Shown piece by piece: positions 57,750 through 64,000 of a stretch of DNA of 64,000 bases. Every line of letters starts with the position of its first letter. Position 1 is the first letter of the stretch. This DNA comes from Brachyhypopomus gauderio (Eukaryota > Chordata > Actinopteri > Gymnotiformes > Hypopomidae). Position numbers and translations under genes: made by a program. The notes under the pieces are model-generated. The model had not been told where the DNA came from. It saw only the letters and a program-made list of their open reading frames with translations, and did not search any database. The stretch covers positions 420,848 through 484,847 of the forward strand of contig NW_027506909.1 of assembly GCF_052324685.1 (NCBI RefSeq), in the 5' to 3' direction.

Positions 57750-60700
57750 CCTCTGACCACTAAAGTCTAACCCTCGACTCCACTGTTGCAGGCACACCGG
57801 GTACAGCAGACGGGTCGTCTCTGAACACTGTGCAATACAAGATTCGTGTTGCTTCAAGCTTCAAAAAACAATAGTGCTTCAGCTTGTTCTAGTGATGGAA
57901 CCACCCACTTGACTGCTTTGTTGTGTTAGTCGTTTTATTTTGCTATGTTTCAGAAATGACCTTTCCCATTGTAATATTCCCATGTGTCAAGGAGAAGAAA
58001 CCATAAACCTTATTTTTTCAGATATTTTTAGCCTACAGTACAGGCAGAATGTAATTTAGCCCCATAAAACAATATAGGTGAAAGTGGTTTGATTAATACA
58101 GAATTTATAACCATGGGGATTTATTAGTGGGGCGTTTAAAAGCAGGCTACATTTTCTGCCAGTTTCCTTGCAGCAAATATATCAGCATTTGTCAGTCACA
58201 TGCATCCTTACTGTATCAAATATTTAAAGAAATTCTAATGACTATTTTTCCTATTATGTTTGGCATAAATATGTATGTGTTTCAGATGCATCTTTCTCTT
58301 TAAAGGCTCTCTGCAGACACACAATGTGCTCAGCACTGAGTTGAGCCTCTCAGCACTGTGCTGCAGCGTGGGTCATTTTGCCCGCATGTTTCTGCCCGAC
58401 TTGAGGACATCACCAGTGTACCACTCAGGAGAGGGCAGGAGGGCCAGCCCACCCCTGGTGCCCTTCTGAGCACTAAGTGGGCAAGGCCAGTCATGGAAAT
58501 GAGTGTAATTGCTACAAATGACTGCCAGAGCCCACTTAAAAGTGAAGAGGGTAAATGGCGTACGAGGCTGATTAATGAAGAGCCAGTTTGTTTAAGTGTC
58601 CCGTTTAATCAGGCAGTCAGTTTATCAAAGTTAGCAGACATAATTACTTCAGTCCTCCATCGTGTGGGTGGGAGATGGTGGGAAGGGGGTGGGGTTAGCC
58701 GGGGTCAGTGTGGTTGACGGAGGGCAGGTGGTGGGACTGTGGTCCAGACGGTTCAGGCTTCTGTCGTCTGACTCACTAAAGCACAGAGGCGGACTCTCTC
58801 ACTCAGCACTCTTAACACACCAGTCTGAACGCATCAGCACTAATTCTTACTCACATTACAGTTTCATGTTAAATATGGTGTGTGTGTGTGTGTGTGTGTG
58901 TGATTGCTTTTTTTTTCTTGTCTGCGGCGAGTAGGGAGAGAACTACATTATAACATTCAGAGGGTGATTAAGTGTTTTAAGCAACAGCCTTTTAACCTCT
59001 GGTTACTTACATGCATCGTTACAGGACTGATGACACTAAGCATCTCGTCTGTGCGAGACTTTCGCCACCGCCAAACGCTTGCGCATCTCTATGAAGGCGT
59101 CGTGAAAGGGAACCACGGCAACAGGAAGGACTGTAAATCCAGCTTGTGAGACGTGAAGCGTAGCCATGTGACCGAGCAGCCGATCCGCTGTCCGAAGGTC
59201 AACGTGTGAATCACTGTCCTCCGTAACAAAATTATGTCATGCTACAGAGACATAATGGAATTGTGCTCGACTCTAATAGACACATTCACAGCATGTCTAT
59301 AAACGACACCGGCCGACCTCAATCCCATCTTTGTCGAGATGTGTCGTGCCATCCCACCCTGACCAGGCTAATTTCTCCATCGTCCCCATCCTGCCCGGAG
59401 CCGGTCCAGGGTGCGGGGAGGGCGTGTGCCGTGTGCCACATGCTTGTAGTGCTGTTTAAGGAGAACGACCCGGTCACGGCTGGGAATATCCCATCGGAAT
59501 GCTCATCACAAGGGGCTCCTGTTTGCCCTGTGGTCTCTGTTTGTGAGCGGTGATTAAAACCACGTGGGTGTGCATGCGAGGTACCGGCCAACGGCAGGAG
59601 CCCGTGCGGACGGGTCGTTTCCTGTGGAGAAATTGCTCCCAGCCCTCTGTGGTTCGCAGCTCTCCCCGTTGGCTAGACATCACACGCACCCAGTCAGACA
59701 CCACAACATGCTGGGTGTTTTTATTCTTCCCTTCTTTAAGGCCACATGTGTTAATTTAGTGGCATCGATCTCCCGGGAGCGGATTGGCCGGGTCGTGTGC
59801 CTCTGCTGCCCGGCCGGGTGTGTGGGGAGTGAGGGGGCATTCTGGGTCGTCTCCTTCCATCCACCCATGGAGCTCAGCAGGGCTGCCACAGTCCCACCAG
59901 TGATTGGTCTTGTGGGCCTGTGATTCCTATTAGTGATTCATGCACGTGAAGTGTCCTGCTAGAAGAAGATACTCGCCACAACTCGGACGACCAAGACCAG
60001 GTCTGTGTGACGCAGATGTGGTGATCCCACACAAAGTTAGGATTGACTCCAAAGAGAGTTTATGAGTGTGGAGATTTCTGGCAAAGTTGAGGATGGATAT
60101 GCTTCTTTGGTGGTTTAGACCTTACTGTTAATGTAATCTGAACCCAACTCTAGCCATCCCTGGGCCCCTGTGTCTTTGAGCGGGACTGAGCCAGCCAGCA
60201 TGCCGATCTACAGCTCAATACAAAGGGCAGTCTCACACTGCAGGAGAGACAGACCGGTGTTCGATATTTTAGGTCCTGATGCATGGAGTGCGAATAACAA
60301 GGTAAAGGCCTTGGGTAGATGGCAACCCATAATTAATGTGCCACGCATGTTTAATGTGAACGGGCAGATAAGTGCACTCATTTGAATTTCCCTCTGGGCG
60401 CTTTCTTTGTGAAAGTACAGGGTGTTCCTCCACCACCATTTCCTGATCTGCTCACGGTGTCGGCCTGACGGTTCTGTGTGTGTGACGCACGCCGAGGACA
60501 ACCAGGTGACTCCAAGAAGAATGACTGTGTTATAAATCATGTAAAGTCCTCCTGGATAGCAGTGGAGGGACATATTTGAATTTGAGAGTGAGAGCGAGAG
60601 TGTGTAACGGAATAAGAGAAGGCACGTATGACTAAGGGGGCTAATGTGGGTGCCAGGAAATGAAGAATGATGACTGAAATGCAGAAGGGGTAGAAAGCAG

Positions 60701-63411
60701 GTGGTTGTGTAAAGAAGCCCAGCGCAGGGTGAGATGTCTCCCAAGTTCAGGGTGCAGCCTGACTCCACCTGCCTTTGAACTGACAAACTTCATTCCTAAC
60801 AAGAGCAGTGGCCTGCAGCTACTGGGTATTGTGCTAAAATTAAACCTTCAGGTCACACCTCAGCAGTCTTTTGAACTCTTTAGATGTCAAACCAAGATAC
60901 CAGACATGTAAGGAACCGTTGAAGAAGAGGAGGAAAGCACCCCTGCAGCTGTATGGAGGAGATGAACTATGTCACTGCTTGACTAAAATCGATGACATAA
61001 CTCCTGTGTGGTTTCAATAGATATAGATCAGGACAGAGAATAAACCGTGCCTCTTTTTTTGTGTTGAAAATCGCCCACCAAACAGGGAATAATGGAAAGA
61101 AAAGGGCTTGGCAAGGTGTAAGCTGTAATTCATTGGGGAGATGGGGCTGATTTTTTTGTAGTCATGTGTCTGTAAAGGTATGTGGGCTGTCTAAAGGAGA
61201 TCACACCTCAGATTAGCAGTTACTCATGAGCTATACATAAATGCTGAGTCATCTACTAGAAACCAAAGATATTCTCATCACCTATTTGATTGTATGGGTG
61301 TGTGGAGGGATGCAATTACATGTACGAATTGATGGCAAGAACTCCTGGACCTGATGTTATGGCCCTGTTCTTCTAATGCCTAGCCATTTAGTCATATGCT
61401 TATTTAGTAATGACATTTTTTGTGCCTCATTGTTCAAGTAATTGTGATTGAATTGATGTTGGCAGCGTCTAAACGTGGAGGTTGTAAGCCAGTGCTCACA
61501 GACATAAAGCTCCTTCATTTTACAAACTTAGGGTGGCTGTATGACCCCTCTTCTGTTTACTGGATCTAATTTTTATTTTATTTTATTGACTTTAATTGAC
61601 GGTGAGCAAAAGGGAGAATTGATAATCATGCAAAAACATGGCATGACGGGGCATAAGATAAGAGGGTGTCGACCTGCTTCATGCATACTGCACAAGTGTA
61701 CACAGGGAATCTTTGAAAATATTTTACCTTCTTTGTACATTGACAATTGAAAAATTGCTCTGTGGTATGTTATTCAGAGATGGTCATACTGTCATAGCAC
61801 CATTTCTGGGAATTTCCAGCAAGGAACATTTCTTTAAACAGCTACTTCCATTGGCAGTGTTATGTATCTGAAAGCTTCCTTTTGTCTTTGCTTCCAGTAA
61901 CCTTCCAGAATGTTCCCGGTCAACAGGCTCTGAACCCTGTTTGCAGCTTGTTGTGTTCTATAGTGAAAAACAGCTATTTCGAAGAAATGTGTTCTCAGAG
62001 GGCCATTTTCTAGAAGCTGTTGGAAATTAACCCTAGCGACCTCCTGCTTTTTAAAATTTTTTTGCTTAATCACTCAGAGTAAAAATAATAATATTGTTGC
62101 CAGTGAAATACTATAAAAATCCAGGCTCTCCTTATCAAAAACTACAGAGAACAGCAAACATGAGACAAAACAAAGCCTTGAGCAAATTCAGTGTAATTCA
62201 ATCAAGTTAATATGCAGCATCAAGGCAAGATGTGCATGATGACAGAGATCTCACCATCAGAGAGCTGGTGTCTGTAATGTTTATGACTGTCCTACAGTAA
62301 CCCCTGACACACAGTACAAGATGGATCCATCCTGGGTCAAATGCAGGTATTCATTACAGTACTTATGTAATATCAGACCTACACAGTTGCAAAACTTTAC
62401 GTGAGGGCTTGAGTTAGTTATTTTATAACGCTTTATATGACTGATCACAAACCTGTGTTGTTGATCTTTGATTTCTCTCTGCAACGATATTTATGAAATG
62501 TGTAATATACAGTTGCGGTTTAATTTGGAAACAGTGAAACTGCTAACATTGTAGTAATAAATATACATAAATAAACATATAATTTCTTATCCATAACTTA
62601 TGATTTAATCCAAACTCTATTGGTATGACCCAAGACAAATGACAGCATATCATATGGCTAAGCAAAACGGGGAATTGATCTGTTGTGCAGGAGGGTGGTG
62701 GTAAACAAGTCTTCTTATCACTGGATAAAGGGGCTGAAAATAAAATGTGTACTGTGTCGTGTCTGATAACCAAAGAGTAAACAACTTTATCCAATCAGAG
62801 ATTATTAGCTCGAGACAGGAAACCACGTATGACCACTCACAATCCAACATGTGACCTGGGCAGAAAGACAGTGGGACCAATATGCACCGAGAAACCTTTT
62901 CTACGGCCAGTTTGGTGATGATATATTAGGAGTGTTTTCAGTTTAGATTTGGTGAGCGTACAGGACACTTTTGCACTCTTTTCTTGGTTAAGTATTGCTC
63001 TATCCACACACAATAGGCATTTGCTTGTGGTTGTAGCCACACAGATTTGTCAACGGGGCCATGGGTTCATACACAGAATACACAAAAGCTGCTTTATTGA
63101 ATGAAGGGAAGAAATATAGATCTGTCTATTATTTACAGGAGGAGGCAAAATGTTTGTGAATAGAGGCTATTGTGACAAAAGCCCATATGTGACTCACATA
63201 TTTAGTTTGTTTTCTGTGGTGGTGTGCACCATATTTCAGAACTCAGTGAGCTAGTTTTAGGAGATGTGGGGTGAGGGGGCAATAGTAAATGCACTTTTAT
63301 ACAACAGAGTCAAGAACTAGTTTTCTTCTGGAGCTTTTTCTCACAACGGCTATTGATGGCATTAGTTAATGGGGGAAGATACCAATTAGAAAACGATATG
63401 ATGCTGTATGA
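57750..63411. other. non-coding intergenic region
   Basis: No gene is recognised. (GT)n is at about 58878-58900. The rest is of ordinary composition without exon-like frames, tRNAs or complete repeats that I can identify. Confidence 0.45.
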
Positions 63412-63419
63412 GTTGTAGG

Positions 63420-63574
63420 CAGGGCCGGAGTGGGCCCCTTTTTCAGCCCGGGAGTTTCATGCCCAAATCCAGCCCTAAATTATTTTTCCCTCCCAATCGG
63501 CCCAAACTAGAGATTGACATGAGCCGGCCCATCGGGAATCCTCCCGAATCTCCAGATTAGCCACTCCGGCTCTG
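63420..63574. mobile_element. hAT-type MITE, 155 bp
   Basis: Inverted ends CAGGGCCGGAGTGG and CCACTCCGGCTCTG (one mismatch) are flanked by perfect 8-bp duplications GTTGTAGG at 63412-63419 and 63575-63582. It is too short for any gene. The terminal sequence differs from that of the elements at 43.2 and 55.1 kb, so it is a separate hAT family. Confidence 0.92.
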
Positions 63575-63582
63575 GTTGTAGG

Positions 63583-64000
63583 CTACTGCAGCACTCTAGT
63601 TTAGTCTTGCTCTCCGCTCTCACCCGCAGACACCGGACAGGACGCCAAAATGTCCAGTGGATATTAACATCCAGTTTCCATCCACCTCGTCGTCCTCATA
63701 ATGTTTCCACTGGTCTGTTTCATCTCGTCACGCTACCTAGTGGAGATCATGCTGATGTGCTAACTCGTAAAGACACGCAGAGGTTCTCCATCAGGATGCT
63801 GTCGTTGCAAAAGACAGATCGGGTTGGATTTGAAGCGCTTATCCGGAGGTGGCTGAGAAGGTTCCTGCGTTGTAGCGCATCTGACACATTAACAGCAGTA
63901 GCTGCTCTCGCCGGGCTGCCTCGCACTAAGGGCCTTTTGACTCTTGAATGGGGTTTGCAGCCATTACCCGCTGTGTGCTCTGGGCCATCTGCCTCCTACG
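63583..64000. other. non-coding at window edge
   Basis: No gene or repeat recognised in the last 418 bases. Confidence 0.4.

Noticed and set aside
63620-64000. Possible exon after a CCCGCAG acceptor-like site
   Set aside because: No open frame with recognisable protein content follows.

Overview
This window is nuclear DNA from a vertebrate, almost certainly a ray-finned fish. The evidence is two spliced genes whose translations match vertebrate GPR157 and SPSB1, a miR-34a hairpin lying between them, fish-type tRNA-derived SINEs, hAT miniature transposons, a Ty3/gypsy LTR retrotransposon, and very dense simple repeats. The style of the repeats suggests an ostariophysan teleost (characin, catfish or electric fish group), but that is only an impression.

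Layout. Positions 1-5747 are non-coding, with two tRNA-derived SINEs in the same orientation near 770-1216 and the probable 3' UTR of GPR157. GPR157 occupies 7572 to 5748 on the minus strand as four coding exons totalling 333 codons. A complete, apparently young Ty3/gypsy element lies at 8124-15483, only about 550 bp upstream of the GPR157 start codon. Its two 592-bp LTRs look identical by eye, gag and pol are open, and a canonical TTTAAAC slip site sits at the gag-pol junction. A perfect seven-copy 30-bp minisatellite is at 17641-17850. The miR-34a precursor is on the minus strand at about 18281-18377. From 18.4 to 38.4 kb the sequence is non-coding, repeat-dense, and probably includes upstream sequence of the miR-34a primary transcript. 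It contains a run of three adjoining p53-type decamers at 23449-23478.

A CpG-rich segment at 38.4-39.4 kb is the best candidate for the SPSB1 promoter and first exon. The SPSB1 coding exons are 47103-47796 and 49935-50062 on the plus strand, giving 273 aa. A 500-base assembly gap lies at 45247-45746. From about 51.7 to 64 kb no gene is visible, only microsatellites, G-rich tracts and two hAT miniature elements (55063-56062 and 63420-63574). A third hAT element is at 43217-43528. All three have perfect 8-bp target duplications.

The order GPR157(-), MIR34A(-), SPSB1(+) matches the human 1p36 region, except that H6PD, which lies between MIR34A and SPSB1 in human, is not visible. The genes share conserved synteny and are not known to form one pathway. 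The most interesting signals are the miR-34a locus with a candidate p53 element about 5 kb upstream, the recently inserted retrotransposon at the GPR157 promoter with its coronavirus-type slip heptamer, and a (GT)18 tract against the splice acceptor of the SPSB1 SOCS-box exon.
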